Assembly: GCA_001600455.1 (NCBI GenBank)
Contig: BCKC01000001.1
Location: 2,320,441 to 2,384,440, forward strand
Reading direction: 5' to 3'
Length of the DNA: 64,000 bases
Source: Endocalyx cinctus
Taxonomy: Eukaryota > Ascomycota > Sordariomycetes > Amphisphaeriales > Apiosporaceae
Position 1 is the first letter of the stretch; each line of letters starts with the position of its first letter. The position numbers were made by a program, and so were the translations under genes. A model generated the notes under the pieces. It made no database searches. It worked only from the letters and a program-made list of their open reading frames with translations, and had not been told where the DNA came from. Below, one piece after another: positions 22,251 to 36,879 of this stretch.

Positions 22251-23336
22251 TATGAGCCTCCCGTTTCGATGATTCTTTCTATTCTAACTAAGTTTTGAAG
22301 TAACGTTTAATATCAATAAAGAAAATATATCCAGTTTGATCGTTTACTAACTACAATTGATCGATGATATCGGTAACTTACTAGATTGATCATCCAGTAT
22401 GTGTAGGTACTTCATTAAGCATTTAGGTATGCATATGAATCTTGATAAAGCACACCCTACTAAAAACCTTATCTATTACTACCTAAGCATTAAGAGATCT
22501 AAGTAAGTACGACTACATAAGCTAGTACTCGGTATCTATTGTGGCATTGTGGCTGGGCATTATGGCTGATTCTACTTGGTTTACTGTATGTACAGTACTG
22601 CACTGCTGTTCCTACCTACATCCTTATACGTATACATATAGGTAGGTACCTACCTAGCTGCCTAGGTAGATTCCCCATTCCTGGTAGATACTAGATAGAG
22701 CTACAGTTCCAGTGTATACTACTACGCAATTGGATGTCGCACTTTTTAGTGGATCCCAGCGAAGTGGTATAAGTACGGATAGTTATCGATAAAGCAAACC
22801 CCACTGTCAGCGTACAGCTTTAGTGAATGAACCAATCAATAATCTTGAAAAGTTTCGGAAAAACAGTAAAGCCTAGCGTAGATCCACTTTGATTTCGCGA
22901 TTGCTACGCCCACCCATTACTCGGTCCTGGTCTCTTGCACTTTCCAGTCGCGCAAAGTTGCAGTAGTTTCCTTAGTAAAAGAGGCATCTAGCGTACCTTG
23001 CTGGTCGCCTTGTAGCTAAACTTTATGTGCTTTCCTTTCCATGTTCATTTCTTCTATTAATTCTTCCCATGCACATAACATCCACGTACTTCTTTTAATA
23101 TACACCGTGATACCCTCAATCAATTCTTTTTCTTCATCAATTTATTTCAAACCTCCCAGCTCTTTCCCCTGAAATATTCGTTCGAGTTGAGGGTCTTTTA
23201 TTGAATAAAAAAAAAAAAAATCACAGCCTTATTTTATGAGCCAACCTGACCAACGCGTCGTCGATCATATGGAAATTGCATCATCAGCATAATATAACAT
23301 CGATGAAGTTGGCTGCACGGGTGCAGCGTCGCAAAC
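22251..23336. other. Divergent intergenic region
   Basis: Lies between the GGCT-like gene (-) and TRA1 (+). The part 22380-22700 is crowded with short TAGGTA/TACCTA motifs, including a 16-bp perfect palindrome at 22640-22655. An A run sits just before 23221. An ATG near 23238 opens only a 17-codon frame. Both promoters must be here. Confidence 0.55.
22640..22655. repeat. 16-bp perfect palindrome
   Basis: AGGTAGGTACCTACCT reads the same on both strands. It sits in a 300-bp stretch rich in TAGGTA motifs between two divergent genes. Whether it is a protein-binding site or simple-sequence drift cannot be told. Confidence 0.8.
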
Positions 23337-26300
23337 ATGTCGGTGGTTCTTGATGATATTGTCAAGAGGCTGACAATTCAGGAAACTGGTAGGTTTTTGG
23401 TCTGCCTCGAGCTTCGTAGCGTTGCTTGCGACTCGCTCTCTTATCCCCGATAAGGATGGTATGAATGATGAGGGAGTCGGTTTACTAATTATTGGATCAC
23501 AGAAGCCAAAGCCAAGTTTGATGCCGCTACTCAACTGCGCGACAGCTTGGATAATTACACAAATGGACTCGGCTACTCCATATTCCTTAAACGGGTGATG
23601 CCTCTGTTCATCAACATCCTAAGAGGAACACCCATATTCCACAGCACCTCACCTGAACAAGTTAGTAGTATATGTATTGTATATGTTTGGTTTTCATGAT
23701 CAACTAATATCGTATCCCAGAAATTACGAAACTGTATACTTGAGATTCTTCATCGTCTGCCGACCCAACAGATACCACCAGAACCCTTCGAGCCCTACGC
23801 GGAAGAGATAGTGGACCTTCTTATGCAATTAGTTCGAACCGATAACGAAGACAACGCTACATTATGCGTCAAGATAATATCGGATATCATGAGGCATCAG
23901 CCCAAAATTATTCACGGGAAGGTCCAACCGTTCTTGGACCTTATCCAAGAGCTCTTTGAGCAAATGGAGAAGGTTGTTCGCGAACAGCTTGATAGTACAG
24001 CTGTCCAGCCCAACGTCTCCGGCCCACCATCAACACCTGGAAGTACACAAACGAACTTTCAATCTCCGCGACCTGGATCACCAGTCGCCTCGGTGACAGA
24101 TCTCGGCCAAGACCTCCAACAACAGAGCCGACCACTGTTAAGGGGGATGCAATCGTTCAAAGTCTTATCAGAATGCCCCATAATAGTGGTATCTGTCTTC
24201 CAGACTTATCGTAACATAATTGCCCAGAACGTGAAGGCATTTGTACCTCTCATTAAGTCCGTCCTTTGCTTACAAGCAAAGGCACAGGAACAGGCTCATG
24301 CTGAAGCTAAAGCGAGGGGGACCATCTTCCATGGGTTGAGCCCCAGCATCAAGAATCGGGCGGCCTTCGGCGAATTTATCACCGCTCAGGTTAAGACCAT
24401 GAGTTTTTTGGCTTATCTTTTACGCCAATACTCGAGCCAGCTAACAGATTTCGTACCAACGTTGCCGGAAATTGTGGTCCGTTTGCTGAAAGATTGTCCT
24501 AGAGAAAAATCTGCAGCGCGGAAAGAGCTCCTCGTAGCCATTCGACATATCATTAATTTTAATTTTCGAAAGATCTTCTTGTCTAAGATTGACGAGCTTC
24601 TAGAAGAGAAGACCTTGATTGGCGATGGGCTAACCGTGTACGACACTATGCGACCGCTTGCGTATAGTATGCTGGCAGACTTGATCCATCATGTTCGCGA
24701 GTCGCTCTCCCCAGAGCAGATTCGGAAGACCGTCGAGGTATACACCAAGAACTTGCAAGACAATTTCCCTGGGACTAGTTTTCAAACGATGAGTGCAAAG
24801 TTGTTGCTTAACATGGCAGAATGCATCGCCAAGATGAAGAATAAAGCGGATGCCCGACACTACCTCTTGATGATTCTTAACGCTATCGGGGATAAGTTCG
24901 AGGCAATGAATAGGCAGTATCCCAATGCTGTCAAATTGTCTAAACTCTACCAGCAGCAGGCTGAGGATGGATTTGTCGACACTTACCTCGCTGATAAGGA
25001 GCAGCGACCGGAGTGGGACGAAACAGACATACTTTTAGCGATGCCGATCAAGACGTCAAATCCCAGGGATAGGGGAGCAAACCCCGTTGCGGACAACAAG
25101 TTTCTTTTCAAAAATCTCATGACTGGCCTCAAAAACACATTCTATCAGTTAAAGTCGTGCAATACCGCCCTGAAATACGAAATCGACCCTAATAATGCCC
25201 CTGCACATTGGAAGGATGTTTCGTACGGTTTCTCAGCCGAAGAAGTCAAGATTATTATTAAGCTTTTCCGCGAGGGTGCTTATGTATTTCGATACTATGA
25301 AATCGAAAGGCCGACCAATGAAGCTCAGTATACGTCGCCTGTCGAGTATATGGCCAATTTCTACATGGTTTCTAGTAGCAAGGAAGAAAAAGATTTGCTC
25401 GAGACATTTGCTACAGTTTTTTACTGTATCGATCCGGCGACCTTCCATGAAGTTTTTCAGCAAGAGATCCCTCGCCTTTATGAGATGATATTCGACCATA
25501 CCGCACTCTTGCACATTCCTCAATTCTTCTTAGCGAGCGAGGCAACGTCACCAAGCTTTTGCGGCATGCTTCTCAAATTTCTCATGGAACGGATCGAAGA
25601 TGTGGGTTCTGCCGATGTTAGGAAGTCGTCGATTCTTCTCCGTCTGTTTAAGCTTGCGTTTATGGCAGTCACATTATTCGCTACGCAGAATGAACAGGTC
25701 TTACTTCCACATGTCGTTGACATCGTGACCAAGTCGATTGAGTTATCGACCAAGGCAGAGGAACCTATGAACTACTTCCTCCTTCTTCGATCTCTATTCA
25801 GAAGCATTGGCGGCGGAAAATTCGAGCATCTATACAAACAAATACTACCCTTACTTGAAATGCTTCTCGATGTTCTGAACAATTTGCTCATGGCTGCTCG
25901 TAAGCCTGCTGAGCGGGATTTGTATGTTGAGCTGTGTTTGACGGTTCCAGCACGTCTCAGCAACTTGTTGCCTCACCTAAGCTTCTTAATGAGACCTCTT
26001 GTTGTAGCTCTCAGAGCTGGCACAGATCTAGTTGGTCAGGGCCTCAGGACACTGGAACTATGTGTGGATAATCTCACCGCTGATTACCTAGACCCTATTA
26101 TGGCACCTGTTATTGAAGAACTCATGAATGCACTTTTTGAGCATTTAAAACCCCATCCGTACAGCCACTTCCACGCTCATACTACGCTTAGAATCCTGGG
26201 TAAACTCGGAGGCAGAAATCGAAAATTCATGACCGATGCTCTGCCGGTCAACTACCAAAAGTATGCTGATGATCCGTCAAGCTTTGACGTTCGCCTGATC

Positions 26301-29300
26301 GGTTCAAAGAGGGACCGGGCTTTCCCAGCCGATCTTGGTATTGACTTCGCAATCCGCAAACTCATGGAGGTTCCGAAACCGTCTAAAACACCGGTAAAGC
26401 ACTCTGACGGATATTACAAGAAGCAAGCTCTACAGTTTATCAAGGCCCAGTTGAAATTACGTATCGGAATAGATCACCTGCCAGAAGACCTTCCACGACT
26501 AGTGAGACTTCAAGCGCAAGATCTTCTTGCCCGTAAGCCGGCTGCTGATTTTTCCGCTTTCGATATCTCCGACCGCGAAAGATCTGTGGTCAAGAAGGAC
26601 GCTCAAGACGAGATTACGAAACGTCTTATAAAGGCAATCATGTTTGCTGAATCAATTGCTGAGTTTCGCGAGGAAGCTGACGTATTTTTGATGAACCTAT
26701 GCCGACATTTTACCATCGTTGAATTAGGCCATGGATTGGTGGAAATGAAGAAAGAGATGAGTGAATTCAACCCTCAAGCTGGAGAAGGCCCTCTGTTTAT
26801 CGACACGCGAGTCCTAGCAGACGCGATTGTCGAGTCCCTAGCTTCAGACCTGCCGGATGTACGGGATGCCGCTTTCCGGGCAATCAGGGCTGTATATGAT
26901 TCCACCACAACTATTTTCGGAGGCTCGAGCCAAGTTGGGCGACTTAGCTTCTTCAATCATCTTTGTCGGACTTTTTGTCACGCATGTTACGAACAAGAAT
27001 GGTACACAAAAGCGGGAGGTAGCCTTGGAATCAAGTACCTTCTGTCGGAAGTCGACCTCGGAGACGCCTGGGTTATATCAAAACAGATGGATTTCATCAA
27101 AGCTTTGCTATATGTTATCAAGGACATGCCACAAGATCTGCCAGAGAAAACTCGTAGTTCCTCGCAGGCTACGCTGGAATCTCTTCTAAGAAGGATTACT
27201 AGCAATGTGAAAAAGGAAGATGCTCTCCCGATCGCACCACAACCAGGTCAACCCCATCCGAAGCCTTCGCGACTGACACAGATTTGTATGCTGTTTAACG
27301 ACGAGCTAGCACACATGAACAAGCATGTTCGCGGTACGGCTCGGCGCTCGCTTGAGATTATTGCGGCCGCTACAAATGCCCAAATATGGGAGCTCCTCGA
27401 ACCCCACAAGGATCGTGTATTGCACCCTCTATATGCGAAACCTCTACGAGCTCTGCCATTCTCCATACAGATCGGATATATCGATGCCATTGCATACTAT
27501 ATGGGCCTAAAGACCGACTTCCTCAGCTTCGATGACAACTTGAATCGACTCCTTATGGAGTCGTTGGCCTTGGCAGATGCAACCGATGAATCACTAGCCG
27601 GAAAACCTGCCGAGTTCAGAACTCATGAACACATCGTCAATCTCAGAGTCGCTTGTATCAGGATCTTAAATAAAGCAATGGCGTTTGATGACTTTCAAAA
27701 AGGTCCGGATAATCCAACTAGAACAAAGATCGTATCTGTTTTTTTCAAGTGTCTGTATTCGGAATCGAAGCCTACAATCGAGGCGGCTTACGAGTCCCTA
27801 AAGGCTGTTCTTTCTCAGACAAACAAACTTCCTAAGGGCTTACTGCAGCAAGGTCTCAGACCGATCTTGGCGAACCTCCAAGACCCTAAGCGGCTGAGCA
27901 CTCATGGGTTGGACAATCTCGCAAGACTCTTGCGGTTGCTGACAACATATTTCAAGGTTGAAATTGGTGCGCGTCTCCTGGACCACATCAAGGTTCTTGC
28001 AGAACCCAATTTCCTGCAACAAGCATCGTTCACGTTTTTCGAGCAGAATACTCAAATGAAAATTATTGCTGCGATCTTTAACATATGCCATCTCCTTCCA
28101 CCTGCCGCAGAGCAATTTAAAGAGCGGCTGATCGACACATGTCTGGAACTCGAAGAAAAAATGCGACGCACTCATTACAGTCCTTTTAGACCTCCACTTT
28201 TCCGGTACTTGAACCGGTATCCTAATGAGATATGGAATTTCCTCTTAGGCAAGTTGGATGATCTTAAATATGGCCGATTCTTAGCTCAAGTCCTCCTCTA
28301 TCCTGAGAGCAAGCCGCTCCGAGAGCAAGCTGCGGCGAGTGTGGATGCATTGATTGCTAAATGCAACCAGGTCATTGGCGTCGCCAAGGACGCTAGATTT
28401 ATCGTTATTATCAATACGATCAACGTTCTTAACTCTCTAAGCCATCACGCCACTTCTCAGTCATGGATGGAAAAGAAAGAGACGATCAACTGGCTGAAAC
28501 AAGTTGGTAAATTGCTGGAACGGCATATTCGATTCCACGATTTACCTGCCAGCTTGCGGCTCGCTTCAAATCAAGCGTCAGAACAACTCATATGCATTCT
28601 TACCAAATCCTTATCCTTGAATCCTAAAGATCTTGATGCTCTGTTTAGCCTGATAGAGTCTGTTACTTCTGAAGAACTTCGTCTCACACCTGCCGTGTTG
28701 TCATATCTATATGAGCATGTAATTTGCAATCCTTCCATCGACTATTGGAGGTCTGTCCTGCTCCGTTGTCTTGATATCTACGCTGGAAAAACCGCGAGTC
28801 AAAAGACCAAATGCTTTTTATTGCGCAATGTGGTCAATCCGATTGTTGCCATGGATGTCATGCGTCACTGGAATCCTTCAGGACCACCGAAATCTCCTAG
28901 ACTGATGGACCGATCGGTCATTGAATCCATCAATGTGAAGATCTGGAAAGTAAACCTCGGAGATCCTCAAGAGGATATTGCACAGCCAGGCATTGATCAT
29001 ACACGCATGGAAGTATTGCAGCTTTCAGCCATGTTGGTCAAGTATCACCATGCGATTTTACAGGATGCAAGGAAAGACATCATTAAATTCGGCTGGACCT
29101 ATATTCGGTTGGATGATGTGATCAATAAGCATGCTGCTTACGTCGTCATCGGTTATTTCATTGCGCATTACGAAACTCCACCTAAGATAGTGACGCAGGT
29201 TTATTATTCACTACTGAGAACAAACCAGAATGAAGGGCGCGCCCTCGTCACACAAGCCCTAGAATTGATGGCTCCTGTTCTACCGAGACGCTGTAATGCG

Positions 29301-32300
29301 GCACCGGGAGACCGGAATGCAGTATGGGCCATGGCCCCTCGCCGTATATTGGCGGAAGAAGGTCAAAATGCGCAACAAATGACCAGTATCTTCCATTTTC
29401 TAGTCCGGCATCCTGATCTCTTCTACGAATCTAGGGATAAGTTTGCTCTCTTGATGATTACTTCATTAAGAAAAGTCTCGTCCCCACAAACTTCATCCAA
29501 CGATAGTAAGAAGCTTGCCTTGAAGATGATGTCATTAATTTGGCATTGGGAAAACCGTCGAGTTGAGGGGAAGCCAAGCTCGCCTCATCGAGCTCTATCG
29601 GAGTCGCCAAATTCCAAGAAACGTAAGCTCGAAAGCGACACTTCTATGTCCTCACCATCGGCTTCGCGCCCGAATTCCCATGTTGAGAGGGTCGAATTTC
29701 AGTTACCACCGCCCTATCGGCTCAAGATGATTAAGTATCTGATTGAGTTCATCGCTCAGCTCAACGAAAGATATCGACTGCCTTCGGCAAAACCAAGGGA
29801 GACAACAGTATCATCTGGACCCGTTCCGCCATCACAGTCTACCGAATTATGTATGGAAGCAATGACATTACTCTACAATCTCTTGCAGCCTCAATATTGG
29901 GGTGATCTCGAAGTTGATTTGTTTCCCAGTATTACCGAGGTCGTACTGGCAAGTGACAAGACTGATAAGCTCCTCAATGCGGATCCGTCTGATAAGGGTA
30001 ACTACGATGAGAAATTTATCACCAACATAATCAACACATTGCAAGTTGTTCGCATTATTCTCAACTTCAAATCTGATGACTGGATTCTCAAGAATATGCC
30101 ATCTGTCCAGAGAGTCCTAGAGAAGTGTCTCAAATCAGGCAATTCTGAAATTCAAGATTGCCTGCATTTTGCCGATAAAGAGTATGACGGTGGGAGAGAC
30201 ATCAAAGCAACGGTGCAGCGTATACTTGATGCTGTCCCCGAGGATGTACCTATGGAAGATGCCGATGCAGAAGGCGATACTGAGGCCCCTACATCAGAGA
30301 TCATTACCTTCTTATCTACCATTGCAACCGAGACCCTGGCTGCTACTAACTACGTCTCTGGAGTTAATATTCTATGGTCTCTGGGTCAGCGGAAACCATC
30401 AGTCATCGACCAGCATATTCTTGCGCTAATGAAGGCATTGCAAACACGGCTCGCTAGGGATCACGTCCAGCATTATACCACCGCAGCTGCACACCAATTG
30501 GGCGCGAACGGTGCTAGGGCGCAAGATCCGAATGCACAATCCGGAGAGTTATCGCCCTACGACCTCAAGATCCAAACCGAGTTAATGATCAAAGCGATCC
30601 AAGTAACTGCACTGCGGATGGAGATTCTTGGTGACAATCGGAGACCCTTCCTCAGTGTACTGGCTACCCTCGTTGAGAAATCGCAGCATAATCCACTCTG
30701 TGAGAAGATCTTGGAAATGGTCGAAGGCTGGGTCTTCCGGTCTGAAGGAACGTGGCCAACTTTAAAGGAGAAAACGGCTGTACTGCACAAGATGCTGTCT
30801 TTCGAACACCGCAGCGACCCGCATATGTTGACTAAATTTTTAGAATTGGTTATAAGGATATACGAAGACCCTAAGATCACGCGAACAGAACTCACTGTTC
30901 GGATGGAACATGCTTTCTTGATCGGAACCCGCGCCCAAGATGCCGAAATGCGTAACCGATTCCTAGCGATCTTTGACAAGAGTCTCTCGAAGACAGCAAC
31001 GGCTCGTCTTTCGTATGTCATCATGTCACAGAATTGGGACACCCTCTCGGAATCATTCTGGCTCGCTCAAGCTATCCAGCTCCTTCTTGGAGCGGTCGAA
31101 ATGAATTCTAATGTTCAGTTACACCACGAGGATTTCCGGACACTGCCCTTATCCCATTTATTCGGCGCATATGCGAAAGACCCGAGAGAACCTACTTTGA
31201 TGGCTGATGACAAGTATGATGCGTTTATGGCAAATCACAGGCGTTTCGTTGCTGAAATCGGCGACGTGAAGGTTCGGGATCTTATTGAGCCTGTTACCCA
31301 ATTGCAGCATGTCGACCCAAACCTTGCGTACGAATTATGGGTCACTCTATTCCCGATGTACTGGTCCGCCACGTCCAAAGAAGAGAAGGCAGATCTCGAG
31401 AAAGGTCTGGTGGTCCTTCTTTCCAAAGACTTTCACTCGCGTCAAATTGACAAAAGACCCAATGTGGTGCAAGCGCTTCTAGCCGGCGCCGCGAAGGCTT
31501 GGCCAGAATGCAAGATGCCTCCTCATATTGTCAAATTTGCGGCCAAGACATACGATGCTTGGTACACCGCCTTAGTCCAACTCGAAAACTTTGCTGTCAA
31601 GCCGAATATCGAAGCAGCCACCGTCATGGAAAGTAACCTCGATGCGCTTGTGGAGCTGTATTCTAGTCTAAAAGAAGACGACCTCTTCTATGGAACTTGG
31701 AGACGGCGATGTCAATTCGTGGAGACTAATGCAGCATTATCATATGAACAGAGCGGTATGTGGGACAAAGCTCAGAAGATGTACGAAGCTGCGCAGATCA
31801 AAGCTCGCACTGGTGTTATCCCATTTTCTCAGGGTGAATACATGCTCTGGGAAGATCATTGGGTTCTCTGTGCTGAAAAACTCCAGCAGTGGGAGATTCT
31901 GCAAGATTTTGCAAAGCATGAAAATATGCAAGATTTATTGCTCGAATGTGCCTGGAGAAACATTGAGATGTGGCAAAACCAAGAGCATCGCGATAGTCTT
32001 GATATGCTTATTAAGGGTGTCATGGATGCTCCAACATCGAGGAGAACGTTCTTTCAAGCCTTCATGTCTCTACTCAAGCTTCACAACAAACAGGAAACAG
32101 GTGCGGATTTCAGCCGAGTCTGCGACGAAGCTATTCAGTTATCTATCAGGAAATGGCACCAGCTCCCTAAGAGGCTCACTACCGCACATATTCCTATGCT
32201 TCATAATTTTCAGCAGTTGGTTGAGCTGCATGATGCTAGTGTTATCTGCCAAAGTCTAGCAAATACCAGCCAAGCAAATCTCGACGTGAAGTCGGGAGAA

Positions 32301-35153
32301 TTAAAGCTTTTACTTGGTTCTTGGCGAGACCGGCTCCCCAATATCTGGGACGACATTACGGACTGGCAAGACCTTGTAACCTGGCGACAACACATATTCG
32401 GGCTTATTAACAGCACGTACCTGCAGCTACTACCCCAGCAAGGCCAAAACGCTAATGGTGCATCATTCGCGTATCGTGGCTATCACGAGACAGCATGGAT
32501 CATAAATCGGTTTGCTCATGTCGCCCGCAAGCACAGTCTACCAGACGTGTGCATTAATCAGCTAAGCCGCATCTACACGCTCCCGAACATAGAAATACAG
32601 GAAGCTTTCTTGAAGCTCAGAGAGCAAGCGAGATGTCACTACGAGAATCCAGAGGAACTCTCCAGTGGCCTTGACGTTATAAATAATACCAATCTGAACT
32701 ACTTCAATAATCAACAGAAAGCCGAATTCTATACTCTCAAGGGAATGTTCTTAGAAAAATTGAAGCAAAAGGAGGACGCGGACGCAGCCTACGGAACAGC
32801 TTTGTATTATGATATAGGAAAGGCCAAAGCATGGGCCGAGTGGGGTTACTTCAATGACAGGAAATTTAAAGAAGACCACTCGGACATGAACTCGGCAAGA
32901 CAGGCGTTGACTTCGTACCTTCAGGCGATCGGCAGCTACAAGAGCGGAAAGGCTCGTAAACTGATTGCGCGAATCCTATGGCTGTTGAGTCTAGATGATA
33001 ACAACGGTAGTATTGCAGCTGGCTTCGACGATTATAAGGGGGAGACTCCGGTTTGGTATTGGATAACTTTCATACCCCAGTTATTGACAGGCCTCGGTCA
33101 CAAAGAGGCCCCAAGGGTCCATACAATCCTGCTAAAAATTGCAAAGGCATATCCGCAAGCATTATACTTCCAACTTCGGACGAATCGCGAGGATATGTTA
33201 GCGATCAAGAAAAATCAGGAAGCCAAGGAGAAGGCACGACAACGAGCACAGCCAACAGCTTCAGCTGGGAAGGCGACAAACTCTCCATCACAAACGAAGC
33301 AAGATACTCCTCAATCCAAAGCCGAAGCATCTTCGAGACCAGCGACGTCGAATGGTGAAGGTACCGTTCAACCAAAAGCAGAGGCCTCTGAGACGAAGTC
33401 CATAAATGCCCCGCCCGTCGCAAACGCGGCTGCCTCTGCACCAAATGGAAATCAGCAAGCCGGTAAGGATGGTAATTCGTCGACAGCAGGCCAAAAGAGG
33501 CCTCCGTGGGAGTTGACCGAAGAGATCATGTCTGTCCTCAAAACTGCATTCCCCCTCCTCGCTTTATCAATGGAGACTATGGTCGATCAAATCCAAAAGT
33601 TCTTCAAGTGTCCGCCTGACGAAGATGCGTATCGTCTCATCGTTGCACTCCTTAATGATGGTCTAGCTTACGTCAGTCGAACGCCAACTTCGTACGCTCG
33701 TGACGTGAAGCTGCCACCAGCAACTGAAACTAACATTACTCGCTTTGCGGAGACAATATTGCCAGCACACATCAAAACCTCGTTTGAGACCGATTTCGTC
33801 CAAGTGAAGCCGACCATGTACGAGTATATCCATAAACTGCGAAAGTGGCGGGACAAGTTTGAAGAGAAACTTGATCGGAGGTCTCCAAAGGCCTATTTAG
33901 AATTATACTCGCGACACTTGAGTGAATTCCGGTATCAGAAATTTGATGATGTCGAGGTCCCGGGGCAGTATCTTCAGCACAAGGATAAGAACCAGGACTT
34001 TATTCGAATCGATCGCTTCTTACCAAACGTGGACCTTATTCGCGGTATCGGCTTTTCTCACCGTCGTCTTAAGATTCGTGGTCATGACGGCAGCATCCAC
34101 TCATTCGCCATCCAACATCCGGCTGCACGTCATTGTCGACGGGAAGAAAGGATCCTACAACTATTCCGTCATCTCAATCAGACGCTTTCCAAGAAGAAGG
34201 AGAGTCGACGTCGGGACCTGCAGTTCACGGTTCCATTGATGGTCCCCCTTGCACCACACATAAGAATCGTTCAAGAGGATACATCATATGTCACTCTTCA
34301 AGGAATCTATGAAGATCACTGCAGGCGAAATGGAATGTTGAAGGATGAGCCGGTTATGTTCACTATGGATAAACTGAGGGGCTTGGTTGACCCCAAGGGC
34401 ACGGTAAGTTTAAGATGCAAAGCAATACTTATTTATCTACTTTATACTGACATTGATTTCGTATAGAAACAGCCAGATCAGGCAACTACAGCTCGCCTTG
34501 AAGTTTTCACCGCAATCCGAGAGAAGTGGACACCTCACACGATGGCACTTCAATACTTCCAAAATATTTTCCCGGAATTTTCGGAATTCTGGTTATTCCG
34601 TCGCAGATTCTCGTACCAACTTTCGGCCTTGACGTTTATGACATATATCCTATATATGACAGGTCGATATCCTCATAAGATCAATATTGCTCGTGGTTCT
34701 GGAAAGATATGGGGCTCAGAACTGATGTCCTTCATGGCACCCGCCAAACCATTTTTTCACAATCCCGAACCAGTCCCCTTCCGTCTCACACCCAACCTGC
34801 AAACTTTGATGGGCCCTCTCGCAACGGAAGGAATTTTCAGTTGCTCGATTATGGCGATTGCCAGATGCCTGACGGAGCCGGAGTTCGAGCTCGAGCATGC
34901 GTTAACACTATTCGTGCGAGATGAGGTAATATTCTGGTTCACCAGCAGTCACCGTGTGGTCCACCTCAACGAGAATCAGTTGCGTGACACGGTTTCGACA
35001 AACTGCGATATGATTGTCAAGCGTGCCGTCAGCCTGGCCCAGAGTCCCGTTGGTAATCTCCCGGCAAATCAGACGGTGATTGATCTAATAGCAAGGGCGG
35101 TGAATCCTTTGAATCTAGCGCAGTGTGACGCACTTTGGATGCCGTACCTATAA
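23337..35153 (+). CDS. TRA1: TRA1, SAGA/NuA4 pseudokinase scaffold, four exons
   Basis: Exons 23337-23388, 23503-23660, 23721-34403 and 34467-35153 give 3859 residues, the normal length for Tra1/TRRAP. Exon 3 alone is 10.7 kb. The N-terminal HEAT array includes [14 protein letters not shown] and [20 protein letters not shown], conserved in Tra1. The FAT region lies roughly at 2520-3230, followed by a low-complexity Ser/Thr/Pro/Ala-rich linker (about 3237-3330) and the PI3K-like domain from about 3440. That domain lacks the kinase DFG and HRD motifs, as expected for the pseudokinase. The C-terminus [12 protein letters not shown] is a typical FATC end. The protein recruits SAGA and NuA4 to activators in the nucleus. 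The start at 23337 gives an N-terminus ([20 protein letters not shown]) that fits the family. EPL1, another NuA4 subunit, is encoded at 55.9-57.9 kb. Confidence 0.96.
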
Positions 35154-36064
35154 ATATGTTTTACGCTCCCATCAATTCATTTTCTTTTCTTTTCTTATTC
35201 GTTTCGATGTATTTGCTTATTAACGGGGCGTTGTATGATGAGTCCAAGGAGGGGTAATGGTCTAGGGATATAAGGGTGTAGTTAGCATTCTTTCCTACTG
35301 GCGTTATATTAGGGTGGATTACAAAAGACAAAGCATAGGAGGATAGATAGGTGTGGCTTGCACATACCTCTAAGATGAGTTTGCTGTACGCTGTGTTTTA
35401 ATATGAATAAAGACTGTTTTAATGTATTATTCTATGTATATTCACTTAATTAGAGAACTCTGTCAAGTCCGTCTGGTAGAATTATCCAATCACAGTCGAT
35501 AACGCTCAAGGCTCGGCTCGCCCTGATCATCTTCTCTCTCATTTTTGTCTTACAGTACTTTAGTGAAGCTACTATTTTAGGTCAAATTATGGGATAAATC
35601 AGCCAATTAGAAACGTTACCGCCCATGGCTACATGATAGGTAGCTAGGTACATAGTCAGATAGTATGTAACTATTGCTGGTAGCCTCAACGTAAGTTAGT
35701 GAGAAAGGGATGTTTCTAATTAATCCAACCCCAAACCTCCTTCGATTAGTAAAGCTCATTATCTCACGTTGGTGTTGATTAGAAATATAGGAATCGTACA
35801 TGTTTTGTCTAGAGAAACTTACTCCAAAGAGGGCTGGCTCGCTCCTCACCTAGTCAAATGTATAGATGTATGTAGATATAAAGGCTTGGTCATAGCCGTC
35901 CTTTTCTTATCATGAGAAAAGGATATCAAGCAAGTCATATACTACGAGAGACATTCATTTGTTTTCGAAGCATTCAGCACAAATTTATCATCTTCGCCTG
36001 CCACTGTTGAACTTTCGTATATTATCGACACATATTTATTCTATAATAATTGAAACATACGAAG
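35154..36064. other. Intergenic, TRA1 3' flank and reductase promoter
   Basis: AT-rich. The plus strand contains AATAAA at 35406-35411, a plausible TRA1 poly-A signal. A minus frame at 35616-35849 has no family features. No repeats of note. Confidence 0.55.
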
Positions 36065-36879
36065 ATGTCTGCCAAATCAGTAGCCATTATCACCATGAGC
36101 GCCCGGGCTATTCGGGTTGGCCCCAAGGTCGCCGACATTGTGCAGAAAATGGTGGAGAAACCTCTAAAAGAGGCCAATATCGAAGTATCGCCAGTCGACA
36201 TGGCTACGTTCAAGCTACCCCTATACGACGAACTGGTCTTGCCGGCTATGATCCCGGCACACGCACAATTTCAGCATGAACATAGCAAGACCTGGAGCGC
36301 CGAGAGTAAGTTGATATTATTTTGATATATCGTTATGTCCTTTTTTTTTGGCCCCATTTGCGGTCCACAAAAACAATCGACGCTTCTAAGCTCTCTCGTC
36401 TCAATTGCCTCTTGCAGTCAAAAAACACGACGGATACGTCCTCGTGATCCCGGAATACAACTACAGCGTTGCCGCGGCTACTAAGAACGCCATCGACTAC
36501 CTGCGACACGAGTGGACAGGAAAACCCGTCGTCATCGTCAGCTACGGAGCGCGCGGGGGTTCGGGCGCCAACGCCGCCGTGAAGGATTGTTTATCTGCCG
36601 TTGGTCTTAAAGTTGTGAGTCTTTTTTTTTCCTCTCCCAGAGTATATATATATATATGTTATCATGTCTGCTAACCATCCAGAGTAGTGCGAGACCCGTC
36701 CTCAACTAGCTTTTGCTTCTTCCGCCGACGGATCCTACCCCTCCCCCGACGCCGTACTCGCAGGCCTGAAAGGTCTCGTCGGCGAAGACACCGAGAAGAA
36801 CTGGCTGGCTCAAGAGGATACTTTGGTCAAGGCGGCATCGGAGTTGAAGGATTTACTGCTGGAACCCGTAGCTGCCTAA
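36065..36879 (+). CDS. NADPH-dependent FMN reductase-like flavodoxin-fold protein
   Basis: Exons 36065-36305, 36418-36614 and 36688-36879 give 209 residues, typical of the family. The first strand and phosphate loop read VAIITMSARAIRVGPKVADIV, a variant of the SxRxxS flavin-phosphate loop. The conserved active-site segment VLVIPEYNYSVAAATKNAIDYL is intact and is followed by KPVVIVSYGARGGSGA, the second flavin-contact loop. These are hallmarks of azoreductase/chromate-reductase-type NAD(P)H:FMN reductases. It probably reduces quinones or other acceptors in the cytosol; the substrate is unknown. The third exon starts after AGAGTAG; the phase-0 join gives CETRPQLAFAS. The start is the ATG just before the first strand. 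Confidence 0.88.
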
